The notes: a model not told the origin generated them from the sequence alone. DNA of 64,000 nt from Paenibacillus urinalis (GCF_028747985.1 NZ_CP118108.1:4097501-4161500), one strand, 5' to 3'; positions 8,922 through 18,469 are shown, counted from the first letter of the stretch. Made by a program: numbers and translations.

Positions 8922-9440
8922 TTAATCCGATACGGTCATCAGTGTTTCTCTTGGTGGCTCATACCCGCTGAGCGAACGGAATGTAATCCCTTTATGCTCC
9001 ATCATCTGGCGAACCTTGCTCGTATCCTTCGGATAAGGTCTATGAAATACAATTTCTGTAATCCCGCTGTTGGCCAGCATATTTGCACAAGTCCAGCAGG
9101 GCTCATCCGTCACATATACAGAGGAGCCCTCCCGATCGGCTCGGTCCGTGAACAAGAGCAGATTCTGCTCGGCATGAATGGTGCGGACACAGCGCTGCTT
9201 CTTCACCATAACCTCCTTGCCATCCTGGTTCGTAAGTTCGTATTCCTCGGAGATCATACACCCAGCCTCTGAACAATCCGGTACACCCATGGGTGCTCCA
9301 TTATAAGCTGTACCGAGCAGCTTTTTTCCCTGTACGAGTACGGCTCCTACATGTCGGCGGGGGCATCTTGAACGGGTAGATACCATATAAGCGATATCCA
9401 TGAAGTAAGTATCCCAGTCTTTTCTTATGTCTGCACACAT
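8922..9440 (-). CDS. comEB: ComEB, dCMP deaminase-family protein
   Basis: A 172-residue zinc-dependent cytidylate deaminase homologue. The catalytic zinc motif is intact: H89-A-E91 in TIHAEQNLL, then P114-C115-W-T-C118 in EPCWTCANML. H89, C115 and C118 bind zinc and E91 is the proton shuttle. The family converts dCMP to dUMP; in Bacillus ComEB has also been linked to polar localisation of competence proteins, so its exact role in uptake is unsettled. It starts at ATG 9440 behind GTGAGGAA. It sits between comEA and comEC, with 170 bases to comEA and a terminator before comEC. Confidence 0.93.
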   Translation of the reverse strand: MCADIRKDWDTYFMDIAYMVSTRSRCPRRHVGAVLVQGKKLLGTAYNGAPMGVPDCSEAGCMISEEYELTNQDGKEVMVKKQRCVRTIHAEQNLLLFTDRADREGSSVYVTDEPCWTCANMLANSGITEIVFHRPYPKDTSKVRQMMEHKGITFRSLSGYEPPRETLMTVSD

Positions 9441-9519
9441 CGTTCCTCACTACTCCTTAGACATTGATTACGCTGTTACTGAATCAATTTCATAAACATA
9501 AAAAAGGTGAATTTGGAAC

Positions 9520-9557
9520 TATATATAGACAAGTAAAACCATTTTGATCTATATATA
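9520..9557. repeat. 10-bp inverted repeat in the comEA-comEB gap
   Basis: TATATATAGA (9520-9529) and TCTATATATA (9548-9557) form a perfect inverted repeat with an 18-base spacer. There is no T-run on either side, so it is not a typical terminator. It may be an operator or merely AT-rich sequence. Confidence 0.35.
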
Positions 9558-9610
9558 CTCTTGATTAAAGCAGCCAAATAGCAGCCAAAGGTATTATGAA
9601 ATTGATTATA

Positions 9611-10276
9611 TTAATTAATATATAGATAGGGAGACATTTTCTCCAGCATCTTCATGCCGATTCCTTTCACATTCGTCAAATCACTCAGTTTCTGAAAAGG
9701 GCCATGCTCAGCACGATAATCGATGATCGCCTGTGCTTTCTTCTCACCTATACCAGGAAGCTCCATCAGCTCTGCCAGCGCAGCTGTGTTAACAGCTACC
9801 TTGCCTTCAGCAGCAGAATTTACCCCTGCTGACTCTGCTGACGCTATAGTGTCAGCGGCCGGCTCTGTATTTTGTACCGCTTGTGAAGAGCTTAGATCCT
9901 CCCCTGCAACACGGTCAGCCTCCATCATCTCTGGTAAGGGATCCACTGCCTTATCACTGACTGCCTCTTCCACCTCGCTTGAAGTTACGTGTGCCTTGGC
10001 AGAAGGAGTACTTTCACTTACAGACTGCCCATCTACAGTTTGCTCACCAATACCCAATGAAGCTTCTGTCTCCGTACTCCCATCAGCCTTCGTCTCCTTG
10101 CCCTCAGCTGACCCAGCTCTATCCTCCGTATTTGCATTCCCTTCATTTACAGATAGGGCAACTCTGTCACTGATTTCGGTCCATTCTTCCGTGCCCGAAT
10201 CACCAGATCCTCCAAACAATATGAGCGCGCTTGCAGACAGAGCTGTCAAGGCTATGGCAATGGTTCCTCTCTTCAC
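9611..10276 (-). CDS. comEA: ComEA-type helix-hairpin-helix DNA receptor
   Basis: A 221-residue membrane-anchored DNA-binding protein of the competence machinery. Residues 4-22 are one N-terminal membrane segment. Residues about 25-160 are an acidic, Glu/Ser/Thr/Ala-rich, low-complexity stretch. Residues about 160-221 hold two helix-hairpin-helix motifs ([12 protein letters not shown] and [12 protein letters not shown]) that bind double-stranded DNA outside the cell. Bacillus ComEA has an SLBB domain in the middle; none is recognisable here, and the linker seems to replace it. The start is GTG 10276 behind AGGAGG at 9-base spacing. It is divergent from comER, 132 bases away, as in Bacillus. 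Confidence 0.88.
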   Translation of the reverse strand: MKRGTIAIALTALSASALILFGGSGDSGTEEWTEISDRVALSVNEGNANTEDRAGSAEGKETKADGSTETEASLGIGEQTVDGQSVSESTPSAKAHVTSSEVEEAVSDKAVDPLPEMMEADRVAGEDLSSSQAVQNTEPAADTIASAESAGVNSAAEGKVAVNTAALAELMELPGIGEKKAQAIIDYRAEHGPFQKLSDLTNVKGIGMKMLEKMSPYLYIN

Positions 10277-10408
10277 CTCATAAAACCTCCTAAACTATTG
10301 TGACATTGATGTAAAATTTGTCGTCATGTAGTCCAAGACCTGGTGCATACACTAAGAAGAACGTAAGCCTGCGTAAGTACCGTAAAGCAAGAAAGGGGGA
10401 ACCTCAAG

Positions 10409-11257
10409 ATGTTGAAGGTTGGATTTATCGGAACCGGCAGCATGGGAAGTTTACTCATTAACGCCTTCCTTGCTTCCGGAGCACTTGACGCTAGACAAAT
10501 CGTGGCAAGCAATCGGACACATGCCAAAGTTCTAAAGCTTTCATCCATCTATCCGGGTCTGAAAGCCGCTGAAACCAATCAGGAAACCGTCATGAAAGCA
10601 AACTTCATTTTCTTATGCGTAAAGCCGCATGAATTTAAAGAAGTTGCTCAGGATATCAAGCCCTTCATCAAACCGGAGCATATTCTTATTTCGATTACGA
10701 GCCCGGTTCAAATCCGGCATTTGGAGTCCGTACTGCCTTGTAAAATTACGAAAATCATCCCTAGCATCACTCATTTGAGAGGAAGCGGGGCATCTCTATG
10801 TATTCATGGAAATCGAATGAAGGATGAAGATAAAAAACGGGTCGAGCAGCTGTTCTCCTATATCAGCAGACCGGTCCAGGTAGAAGAAACTTTTACCCGG
10901 ATCAGCTCTGATCTTACCAGCTGCGGACCCGCATTCATCGCTTTTTTTCTGGAGCAATGGATCCAGGCAGCCGTGCAGCATACCGGAATTGATCATGAGG
11001 AAGCCACTTGCCTGGCCAGTGAAATGCTCCTTGGAACAGGTAAGCTGTTAACAGAAGGAGCCATGACACCGTCACAGCTCCAAAAACGTGTTGCCGTCCC
11101 TGGCGGTATTACCGCCAAGGCACTAAATTTACTGGATTCCAACCTAGCTGGCGTATTCGACCAATTGATCCAGGTGACGCATGCAAAATACGAAGAAGAC
11201 CTGGAACAGCTGGATGCCGAATTCGGAGCGGGTGAAATTAACCGGCAACAATATTAA
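10409..11257 (+). CDS. comER: ComER, pyrroline-5-carboxylate reductase-like protein
   Basis: A 282-residue soluble protein of the ProC/F420-oxidoreductase fold. The dinucleotide-binding loop [12 protein letters not shown] lies at residues 5-16, and the helical C-terminal dimerisation domain carries a P5CR-like tail ([16 protein letters not shown] near residue 230). ComER is the divergent gene beside comEA in Bacillus. Its enzymatic role is not established; in B. cereus it has been connected with sporulation and biofilm control. It starts at ATG 10409 behind AAAGGGGGA. Its 3' end overlaps the 3' end of leuS by 20 bases, tail to tail. Confidence 0.9.
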   Translation: MLKVGFIGTGSMGSLLINAFLASGALDARQIVASNRTHAKVLKLSSIYPGLKAAETNQETVMKANFIFLCVKPHEFKEVAQDIKPFIKPEHILISITSPVQIRHLESVLPCKITKIIPSITHLRGSGASLCIHGNRMKDEDKKRVEQLFSYISRPVQVEETFTRISSDLTSCGPAFIAFFLEQWIQAAVQHTGIDHEEATCLASEMLLGTGKLLTEGAMTPSQLQKRVAVPGGITAKALNLLDSNLAGVFDQLIQVTHAKYEEDLEQLDAEFGAGEINRQQY

Positions 11258-13676
11258 CAAGCTTGCCTGGTACAGCAATCACTTTACGGATTGTTTTGCC
11301 AGAAAGTGCTTCTTTAATGGCAGGCAGCTCTAAACTATGGGCTTCAAGTCCTTTGGCATCGAGGTCAGCTGCCACGTGTGCACGCTGTACAATCTTACCA
11401 TTGATCTGAATAACGATCTCGACTTCCTTATCTACTGTGAGTGATTCATCGTAGCCCGGCCAAGCAACATAAGTCACGCTCTCTTCATGACCAAGGCGGG
11501 ACCACAGCTCTTCTGCAATGTGCGGAGCAAGCGGTGACAAGAGCTGAACAAAGTTCTCCATTGCTTCGCGCGGAAGACGCTCTGCCTTGTATGCTTCATT
11601 GATGAAGATCATAAGCTGACTGATCGCAGTATTGAAGCGCAGGTGCTCCAGATCGTCGGTTACTTTCTTAATCGTCTTATGCCATGTACGCTTGAATTCC
11701 TCGGTGCCTTGATCGCTGATCTTCTCGTTCAGAGTGCCATCCTCGTTGATAAACAGGCGCCATACGCGAGCCAGGAAGCGGTGTGCGCCTTCAACGCCAT
11801 TCTCGTTCCAAGGCTTGGTCGCTTCGAGCGGTCCCATAAACATCTCATAAATACGCAGTGTATCCGCACCAAAGTTATCAACGATATCATCTGGATTAAT
11901 GACATTACCGCGGGATTTACTCATCTTCTCGTTATTGGTTCCAAGAATCATACCCTGGTTCACCAGCTTGTGGAATGGTTCCTTCGTCTCCACTACGCCC
12001 AGATCATACAGCACTTTGTGCCAGAAACGAGCGTACAGAAGGTGAAGCACTGCATGCTCCGCTCCACCGATATACAAGTCTACCGGCAGCCATTCGCGCT
12101 GCTTCTCCTTCGAGACAAGCTCCTTGTCATTGTGAGGATCAATAAAGCGCAGGTAATACCAGCAGCTTCCCGCCCATTGCGGCATCGTATTCGTCTCACG
12201 GCGAGCCTTCATGCCCGTCTCCGGATCAACAGTATTAATCCACTCCGTTACGTTAGCAAGCGGAGATTCACCTGTGCCGGAAGGCTTGATTTGCTCTACA
12301 TCAGGCAGTACCAGCGGCAGCTGATCCTCAGGCACAGTCTTCATCGTTCCGTCTTCCAGATGCAGAATCGGAATCGGCTCTCCCCAATAACGCTGACGGC
12401 TGAACAGCCAGTCCCGCAGACGGTAGGTCACTTTGCCTTGACCCTTGCCGTTCTCTTCAAGCCATGAGATCGCAGCTGCGATCGCTTCTTCGTTATGCAG
12501 ACCATCGAGGAAGCCGGAATTCACGTGGGCTCCGTCACCTGTGTACGCTTCTTGTGTTACATCACCGCCGGATACCACCTCGATAATATCAAGGCCGAAT
12601 TCCTTGGCGAATTCCCAGTCACGGCTGTCATGACCCGGAACGGCCATAATCGCACCTGTACCATAACCAGCCAGTACATAGTCTGCAATCCATACAGGCA
12701 GCTTCGCCCCGTTTACAGGATTGATGACATAAGCCCCTGTGAACACACCTGTCTTCTCCTTCGCAAGATCGGTACGCTCGAGATCACTCTTCCGTGAAGC
12801 CTTCTCAATGTATGCTTCAACGGCTTCACGCTGTTCAGCTGTTGTGATGTCTGCTACCAGTTCATGCTCTGGAGCAAGTACCGCATAGCTTGCACCGAAC
12901 AGGGTGTCTGGGCGGGTTGTAAATACCGTAACCCCTGCATTATGACCTTCGAGAGGGAAGGTCACCTCCGCACCTTTGGATCTTCCGATCCAGTTCCGCT
13001 GCATATCCTTAATGCTCTCTGCCCAGTCCAGTTCGTCGAGGTCATCAAGCAAACGATCGGCATATTCCGTAATTTTCAGCACCCATTGACGCATCGGCTT
13101 GCGCACAACCGGGAATCCGCCGCGCTCACTCTTGCCGTCGATGACTTCTTCGTTAGCAAGCACCGTTCCCAGCTCTTCACACCAGTTTACCGGCACTTCG
13201 GATACATAGGCCAGACCTCGATTGTACAGCTGGATGAAGATCCACTGCGTCCATTTGTAGTAATCAGGATCGGTCGTGCTGATCTCACGATCCCAGTCAT
13301 AAGAGAAGCCGAGTGATTTGATCTGACGACGGAAGTTATTAACATTCTTCACGGTAATATCCCGTGGATGCTGTCCTGTATCAATGGCATGCTGCTCTGC
13401 AGGAAGTCCAAAGGCATCCCAGCCCATAGGATGAAGCACGTTGTAGCCGCGCATTCTCTTGTATCGGGACACGATATCAGTTGCCGTATAGCCCTCTGGA
13501 TGTCCTACGTGCAGTCCTGCACCTGAAGGATAAGGGAACATATCCAGGGCATAGAACTTCGGTTTGTCCGGATTTTCCTCTGTCTTAAATGTCTTGTTCT
13601 GATCCCAGTATTGCTGCCATTTCGGCTCAATTGCCTGGGGATTATAGCCGTGCTTCGGCTGTTCTTTCTGACTCAA
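11238..13676 (-). CDS. leuS: leucyl-tRNA synthetase
   Basis: An 812-residue cytoplasmic class I aminoacyl-tRNA synthetase that charges tRNA-Leu. The ATP-binding HIGH-type motif reads HVGH at residues 56-59 ([18 protein letters not shown]), and KMSKS is at residues 584-588. Between them lies the CP1 editing domain, with the [21 protein letters not shown] block. The length is normal for bacterial LeuS. It is preceded by a T-box leader with a leucine specifier, which confirms the assignment. The 3' end converges with comER and overlaps it by 20 bases. Confidence 0.98.
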   Translation of the reverse strand: MSQKEQPKHGYNPQAIEPKWQQYWDQNKTFKTEENPDKPKFYALDMFPYPSGAGLHVGHPEGYTATDIVSRYKRMRGYNVLHPMGWDAFGLPAEQHAIDTGQHPRDITVKNVNNFRRQIKSLGFSYDWDREISTTDPDYYKWTQWIFIQLYNRGLAYVSEVPVNWCEELGTVLANEEVIDGKSERGGFPVVRKPMRQWVLKITEYADRLLDDLDELDWAESIKDMQRNWIGRSKGAEVTFPLEGHNAGVTVFTTRPDTLFGASYAVLAPEHELVADITTAEQREAVEAYIEKASRKSDLERTDLAKEKTGVFTGAYVINPVNGAKLPVWIADYVLAGYGTGAIMAVPGHDSRDWEFAKEFGLDIIEVVSGGDVTQEAYTGDGAHVNSGFLDGLHNEEAIAAAISWLEENGKGQGKVTYRLRDWLFSRQRYWGEPIPILHLEDGTMKTVPEDQLPLVLPDVEQIKPSGTGESPLANVTEWINTVDPETGMKARRETNTMPQWAGSCWYYLRFIDPHNDKELVSKEKQREWLPVDLYIGGAEHAVLHLLYARFWHKVLYDLGVVETKEPFHKLVNQGMILGTNNEKMSKSRGNVINPDDIVDNFGADTLRIYEMFMGPLEATKPWNENGVEGAHRFLARVWRLFINEDGTLNEKISDQGTEEFKRTWHKTIKKVTDDLEHLRFNTAISQLMIFINEAYKAERLPREAMENFVQLLSPLAPHIAEELWSRLGHEESVTYVAWPGYDESLTVDKEVEIVIQINGKIVQRAHVAADLDAKGLEAHSLELPAIKEALSGKTIRKVIAVPGKLVNIVAG

Positions 13677-13805
13677 TGTACATCCTCCTCGTCATCATAA
13701 CCAATAAGAAGAGCGTCAATCGTTATGGTCCTGACAGACTCTTCCTCGCGATTACAGAATGGTTCAGCCAGCCATGCGGCTTGCAACGAAATGAATTCTA
13801 TAATC

Positions 13806-14092
13806 AAAAAAAACCTCCGCATCCCATAGCGTGTCATCGCTAGGGACGAGAGGTTGTAATTCCCGTGGTACCACCCTAGTTAGCGGACAAACGTGCTTCG
13901 TCGTCCACTCCCTTAAGCACCCTGTAACGGCGGTGAACCGATGAGGCTTACCAAATGCTGTACAAATAGCTTAACCTCATATCTCCAAGGCGAGTTCATA
14001 GTGCTCCGGCAACCAGCTTGCACCATCCGCTGGCTCTCTGAAATACACAGGCGCTATTACTATTCCTCTTCATCGAAAATTCAGTAATAATC
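13806..14092 (-). promoter_or_regulatory. T-box riboswitch leader of leuS, leucine specifier
   Basis: On the minus strand the conserved T-box core AGGGTGGTACCACGGG (13862-13877) sits in the antiterminator region. It is followed by a long competing terminator: arms at 13813-13831 and 13836-13854, then eight T residues at 13806-13813. The stem I region carries GAACTCGCC, in which CTC (13992-13994) is the likely leucine specifier codon. Uncharged tRNA-Leu should pair with the specifier and the core to favour read-through into leuS. The rest of the 510-base gap between leuS and the M3 peptidase gene holds the leuS promoter and a short untranslated leader. Confidence 0.93.
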
Positions 14093-14098
14093 GGGATC

Positions 14099-14128
14099 AT
14101 TATACAAGATTGACAAGGATAAAGTCAA
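14099..14128 (-). promoter_or_regulatory. sigma-A promoter of leuS
   Basis: On the minus strand: TTGACT (14123-14128), an 18-base spacer, and TATAAT (14099-14104). The predicted start near 14092 places the whole T-box downstream of it. Confidence 0.75.
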
Positions 14129-14189
14129 ATATTGACGTTTTGGAGCTTGATTTCAATCTCGCTTTTAATGGTCAGTATCATTGTCCGAC

Positions 14190-15884
14190 TTACAGTGCCG
14201 TATCATCCACGCTGTCGAGCCATTCTTCAATCGTTCCGATCACCGAGGTGACACAGCCTTCTTCAAATGGAGAGATCAGGCCCGCGATGGCCACCAGCTC
14301 CGTAAAGGATTTGCTTCCTCCCTGACGACAGAGATTCAAATAATCGGCCCATGCCGCAGCATAATCTTCTCTCGAACGCTTCCAGAACTGGAATGCACAG
14401 ATTTGAGCAAGGGTGTAATCAATATAGTAAAACGGAGAGCCGAATATGTGGCCCTGCTTATGCCAGAAGCCGCCTTGCTCCAGATAACTGTTGTTCTCGT
14501 AATTGCGGTGCGGCAGATACTTCCGTTCGATCTCACGCCATGCCTGCTTCCGTTCTGCTGGAGTCGCTTCTGGATTCGCATAGACAAAATGCTGGAATTC
14601 ATCTACCGATACGCCGTAAGGAATAAAGATAAGACCGCTTGCGAGATGCTCGAAACGGTATTTATCCACTTCATGCTCGAAGAATAGCTCCATCCACGGC
14701 CAAGTGAAAAATTCCATGCTCATCGAATGAATCTCGGCAGCTTCATGTGTCGGGAACATATACTCAGGAACGCCAAGGTCACGGCTCTGATACACTTGAA
14801 AAGCGTGGCCTGCCTCGTGGGTCAGTACGTCAATATCTCCGGATGTTCCGTTAAAGTTCGAGAAGATAAACGGAGCTTTGTAGTCTGAGATGAACGTGCA
14901 GTATCCACCGCTGCGCTTTCCTTTTTTGCTGACCAGATCCATCAGCTCATTATCAAGCATAAAGTTGAAGAACTCACTCATCTCTGGTGACAGCTCATCG
15001 TACATCTTCTTCCCGTTCTGGACAATCCATTCCGGGTCCCCCTTAGGCGTTGCATTCCCAGTAGGGAAGACTACATTCTCGTCGTAGTAGTAGAGCTCGT
15101 CTACGCCAATCCGATTACGCTGACGCTCCTTGAGCTTGGAGGCTACCGGTACGATATGCTCCAGCACCTGAGCGCGGAATTTCTCAACCATTTCGGCGTT
15201 ATAGCCAATACGACTCATGCGGGCATAGCCCATCTCTACAAAATTGTTAAAGCCCAGCTTGATCGCCATGCTTGTTCTTACCTTAACCAGATCATCATAG
15301 ATGCGGTCCAGTGTTTCCTCATGCTCGCTCATAAAGGCAGTACGTGCTTCCTCCGCCCGTTTGCGCATGGAGCGATCCGTTGATTCGCCAAATGGGATGA
15401 GCTGGGATAGTGTACGCTCCTCACCTTCAAACTCAATCTTGGCTGATGCAATCAGCTTGGAGTATTCCGTTGTCAGCTTATTCTCAAGCTGCAGATCGCT
15501 AATGATGTCAGGGCTGAACGTCTTGATCTCGAGCTCGGCGAGCTGGAACAGCTGCTTCCCGAAACGGGCTTCGAGCTCTGGACGAAATTCGGAATGGGCT
15601 AGGGCATCATAGTACTCAGTTATGTATTTCTGGAACAGTGGTGTTGTCTCATCGGAGAAATCTTTCTCAGCCTTGTAGAACTCATCGTTGGTATCCACGG
15701 AATGACGAATAGAGACAAGTGTAAGCTGTGTGGCGACGGCTCCTCTGAGCTTGTTAAGCTCATTCATCGCTTTGGCCTGATCGTCCGCATTCTTCGCCTC
15801 GCGAAATACGGTAAGCAGACTGCCAAACTCTTGTTCAAACTGAGCTACATCCGGTCTTTCATAACGATATTCACTAAATTTCAT
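14190..15884 (-). CDS. M3 family oligoendopeptidase
   Basis: A 564-residue zinc metallopeptidase of family M3, predicted cytoplasmic (no signal peptide). The zinc motif HEAGH is at residues 356-360 (DVLTHEAGHAFQVYQS), and a downstream Glu in the HEAAEIHSMSMEFF block supplies the third ligand. Length and motif context fit the M3 subgroup related to, but shorter than, PepF. It would degrade short peptides during protein turnover or peptide nutrition. It starts at ATG 15884 behind AGGTG, a modest site. A TATAAT element lies upstream on the minus strand near 15920, with a poor -35. It appears monocistronic. Confidence 0.9.
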   Translation of the reverse strand: MKFSEYRYERPDVAQFEQEFGSLLTVFREAKNADDQAKAMNELNKLRGAVATQLTLVSIRHSVDTNDEFYKAEKDFSDETTPLFQKYITEYYDALAHSEFRPELEARFGKQLFQLAELEIKTFSPDIISDLQLENKLTTEYSKLIASAKIEFEGEERTLSQLIPFGESTDRSMRKRAEEARTAFMSEHEETLDRIYDDLVKVRTSMAIKLGFNNFVEMGYARMSRIGYNAEMVEKFRAQVLEHIVPVASKLKERQRNRIGVDELYYYDENVVFPTGNATPKGDPEWIVQNGKKMYDELSPEMSEFFNFMLDNELMDLVSKKGKRSGGYCTFISDYKAPFIFSNFNGTSGDIDVLTHEAGHAFQVYQSRDLGVPEYMFPTHEAAEIHSMSMEFFTWPWMELFFEHEVDKYRFEHLASGLIFIPYGVSVDEFQHFVYANPEATPAERKQAWREIERKYLPHRNYENNSYLEQGGFWHKQGHIFGSPFYYIDYTLAQICAFQFWKRSREDYAAAWADYLNLCRQGGSKSFTELVAIAGLISPFEEGCVTSVIGTIEEWLDSVDDTAL

Positions 15885-15989
15885 CGACGTTACACCTGCC
15901 CTCTCTTGATTTCCTACCCATTATATCCCAATTAGTTGTCCAGTTCTATGGAGTAAATGAATTTAATTGATATGTGGTTAAAAAAGATG

Positions 15990-16055
15990 TGAAATATAAA
16001 GAGCACCCCCGCAGCCCGTCATCTCAAGATGATCCGCACTGCAGCGGTGCCTCTT
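15990..16055 (-). terminator. probable terminator of cstA
   Basis: An imperfect inverted repeat pairs AAGAGCACCCCCGCAG (from 15999) with CTGCAGCGGTGCCTCTT (ending 16055), just after the cstA stop. The minus-strand tract after it is TTTATATTTC rather than a clean T-run, so efficiency is uncertain. Confidence 0.45.
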
Positions 16056-16088
16056 ATTAGAACATATAATCTACCTGCTCATTCAAGC

Positions 16089-17540
16089 TCAGGCTGCCCG
16101 GTTGTAATCTGATACGTCGACGTCCAGAGGAAGCTCATTGGCGCGTGCTTTTTGTGCAGCTCTGAAAAAGACAACAACCAATACAACACTAATGACTCCT
16201 CCTGCTATATACGAAGCATCCATGCTCATACGGAAGCCAATCTCTGCATTCAGGATATAAACCATGGTTGTGTACAGCATTAGAGCTCCCGGAATGAGGG
16301 CTACCCAGAAGTTTTTCCGTGCGACATACAGATACATCGCTCCGACAAACAAGGCAATGACACCCGTTGCTTGATTCGCCCAAGAGAAATATCTCCACAG
16401 GATGTTAAAGTCAATCTGAGTCAGTACGATCGAAATAACGAAGAGCGGAACAGCAATGATCAGACGTCTCTTAATGCTCAGCTGCGGCAGCTTGATATAG
16501 TCTGCAATGATCATTCGTGCACTTCGGAACGCTGTATCGCCTGAAGTAATCGGCAGGACAATAACACCAAGCACAGCAAGCGTACCCACATATGCACCAA
16601 GGGTCACCTTCGCTACCTCACTTACAACTAACCCGGTGCCTCCTTCTGCAAGCAGCTCATTTAAGCCAACCGGACCTTGGAACAGGCTCATCGCTGCTGC
16701 AGCCCATACCATGGCAATAATCCCCTCTGCGATCATCATACCATAGAAAATTTTGCGCCCTTGCCCTTCACGCTGTGTTGTCCGTGAGATAATCGGTGTC
16801 TGCGTCGCATGAAAGCCTGACAAGGCACCACATGTAATCGTCAGGAATAACAGTGGGAAGATCGGCAGATTATCCGGGTGGAGGTTCGTCAGCGTCAGCT
16901 CAGGAATTGGGGCTTGCTTAAAGATCAGCATAGCTCCGACACCCACTGAAGATATCAAGAGCAGTGCACCAAAGATTGGATAGAAACGACCGATAATCTT
17001 ATCAATCGGCAGCAATGTAGCCAGAATGTAGTAAACGAAAATAGCGATGAGTATAATTCCCATGCTGATTCGTCCTTCTATCAGGTTATGAATCAGGCTC
17101 GCTGGAGAAGTGACGAACACCGTTCCTACCAAGATCAGCAGCAAAATAGCGAATGCGTTTACAACATGCTTCATTACTTTTCCAAGGAACTTACCCGCAA
17201 GCTCAGGCAGGTGGGCTCCGCGGTTGCGAATGGAGATCATACCCGTTAAATAGTCATGTACCGCTCCGGCAAAAATACAGCCGAATACGATCCATAAAAA
17301 AGCAACTGGTCCGTATAACGCTCCCATAATCGGGCCAAAAATCGGGCCGACACCTGCAATATTGAGCAGCTGAATCAACGAGTTCTTGCTTGTGCTCATC
17401 GGCAGATAGTCTACACCGTCCTGATTTACATAAGCAGGGGTCGAACGTGAATCTTTAACCCCGAACATCTTTTCAATATATTTTCCATACGTGAAGTAAC
17501 CGAGTACCAACAGCAAGATTGATATGATAAATGTAATCAA
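16089..17540 (-). CDS. cstA: CstA-family carbon starvation transporter, likely pyruvate or peptide uptake
   Basis: A 483-residue integral membrane protein with well over ten hydrophobic segments. It carries the CstA block GPIFGPIMGALYGP near residue 65 and GAVHDYLTGMISIRNRGAHL near 95. Family members (CstA, BtsT/YjiY of E. coli) import pyruvate and, as reported, peptides. The start is TTG 17540 behind AAGGAGG at 9-base spacing; the 32-codon upstream extension in frame has no site. A LytS/LytTR two-component pair lies immediately upstream on the same strand, as for E. coli btsSR/btsT, which favours pyruvate as substrate. The promoter region has a cre site and a phased direct repeat. The short form and this context resemble BtsT more than classical CstA. 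Confidence 0.88.
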   Translation of the reverse strand: MITFIISILLLVLGYFTYGKYIEKMFGVKDSRSTPAYVNQDGVDYLPMSTSKNSLIQLLNIAGVGPIFGPIMGALYGPVAFLWIVFGCIFAGAVHDYLTGMISIRNRGAHLPELAGKFLGKVMKHVVNAFAILLLILVGTVFVTSPASLIHNLIEGRISMGIILIAIFVYYILATLLPIDKIIGRFYPIFGALLLISSVGVGAMLIFKQAPIPELTLTNLHPDNLPIFPLLFLTITCGALSGFHATQTPIISRTTQREGQGRKIFYGMMIAEGIIAMVWAAAAMSLFQGPVGLNELLAEGGTGLVVSEVAKVTLGAYVGTLAVLGVIVLPITSGDTAFRSARMIIADYIKLPQLSIKRRLIIAVPLFVISIVLTQIDFNILWRYFSWANQATGVIALFVGAMYLYVARKNFWVALIPGALMLYTTMVYILNAEIGFRMSMDASYIAGGVISVVLVVVFFRAAQKARANELPLDVDVSDYNRAA

Positions 17541-17556
17541 AATTACCGCCTCCTTA

Positions 17557-17571
17557 TGAAATCGCTTACAT
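17557..17571 (-). promoter_or_regulatory. cre (CcpA) site at the cstA promoter
   Basis: The minus strand reads ATGTAAGCGATTTCA, a full match to the Bacillus cre consensus WTGNAANCGNWWNCA. It lies 3-17 bases downstream of the TATAAT box, at the expected transcription start, which is a repressing position. Catabolite repression of cstA is therefore predicted. Confidence 0.72.
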
Positions 17572-17573
17572 TC

Positions 17574-17579
17574 ATTATA
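17574..17579 (-). promoter_or_regulatory. cstA -10 element
   Basis: TATAAT on the minus strand, 34 bases upstream of the TTG start. The best upstream partner is TTGCCC at a 19-base spacing, a poor -35, consistent with a promoter that needs an activator. Confidence 0.5.
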
Positions 17580-17653
17580 ATTAAATGAGCAAGCGAAGGG
17601 GCAATTTACGATTAACATGTCGTAATCTTGAGACAAGACGCATTAAATCTGCT

Positions 17654-17684
17654 ATGAAGTGCATCAGACATGTGATGAAATGCA
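17654..17684 (-). promoter_or_regulatory. candidate LytTR operator: 21-bp-phased direct repeat
   Basis: On the minus strand TGCATTTCAT and TGCACTTCAT (9 of 10 identical) are separated by 11 bases, a start-to-start period of 21 bp or two helical turns. It is about 75-105 bp upstream of the cstA -10 box. LytTR regulators bind pairs of direct repeats on one face of the helix, so the adjacent response regulator is the likely ligand. Confidence 0.5.
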
Positions 17685-17706
17685 ATGAATGAAGATCCCG
17701 GCTCTG

Positions 17707-18450
17707 TTATAATTCCATCGCTTCGCGGAACGATTTTGCATAATTTCGGCTTACGGCAAGCAGCTCACTGCTTCCTTTCAGTTCAAGCTGATATGCCCCA
17801 TTGAACCACGGAACCAGCCTTTTTACATATTTCATGTGAACCATATAGCTCTTGTGAATACGAAAGAACGGGTAGAGCCTGAGCTTTGCCTCCAAGTGCT
17901 TCAGCGGCGTTTTAACTTGATGCACTTGATGGACAGTAACAATCTTTGTATAAGGCTCTTCACGAGATAGATAAATGATGTCATCCGGGTCAATAAAGTG
18001 AATCTCTCCTTCTTCCTCGATGGACAGCTTCCCACTAGACTTCATTTGCGCAGGAGATGATGACTCCTGATGTGGACTAAGAATTGCTCTCTCCAATCTC
18101 TTGACGGTCTCAGCCATGCGTTCTTCGTCAATCGGCTTGAGCAGATAATCGAGCGCTTCGACTTGAAATGCATCCACTCCGAACTGAGGATAAGCCGTTG
18201 CGAACACCATCTTTGGCGGGCTCTTCATCTTCATCATGGCTTCCGCGGCCTGCAGTCCGTTCATAATGGGCATTTCAACATCTAGAAATACCACATCAGG
18301 CTGCAGTTGAATTGCCTTCATGACCGCCTGCTCCCCCGACTCTGCTTCTCCTACTAGCTCAACTGAGGAATATTGCGCCAATAGATACGCAAGCTCTTCC
18401 CGGCTATACCGTTCATCGTCCACAATTAAAGTTCTGATTCTCTCTGTCAT
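17707..18450 (-). CDS. LytTR-family response regulator
   Basis: A 247-residue two-component regulator. Residues 5-120 form the receiver domain, with the acidic pocket D11-D12, the phospho-acceptor D57 in VVFLDVEMP, a Thr/Ala segment VFATAYP and the lysine in DYLLKPI. Residues about 140-245 form the LytTR DNA-binding domain (IHFIDPDDIIYLSREEPYTK, then FFRIHKSYMVHMKYVKRL). It follows the LytS-like kinase by 19 bases and precedes cstA by 166 bases. The expected job is activating cstA through the direct repeat in that gap; the order matches btsS-btsR-btsT logic. This could equally be a LytT controlling other promoters. Confidence 0.9.
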   Translation of the reverse strand: MTERIRTLIVDDERYSREELAYLLAQYSSVELVGEAESGEQAVMKAIQLQPDVVFLDVEMPIMNGLQAAEAMMKMKSPPKMVFATAYPQFGVDAFQVEALDYLLKPIDEERMAETVKRLERAILSPHQESSSPAQMKSSGKLSIEEEGEIHFIDPDDIIYLSREEPYTKIVTVHQVHQVKTPLKHLEAKLRLYPFFRIHKSYMVHMKYVKRLVPWFNGAYQLELKGSSELLAVSRNYAKSFREAMEL

Positions 18451-18469
18451 TAGGTAAGATCCCTGCCTT

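Noticed and set aside
9723..10283. A 186-codon plus-strand frame opposite comEA
   Set aside because: It is a shadow of the low-complexity Glu/Ser/Ala region, giving an artificial Ser/Pro/Ala protein.
11643..12467. A 274-codon plus-strand frame opposite leuS
   Set aside because: It lies entirely antisense to a well-conserved synthetase, has no ribosome binding site and its composition mirrors leuS codons.
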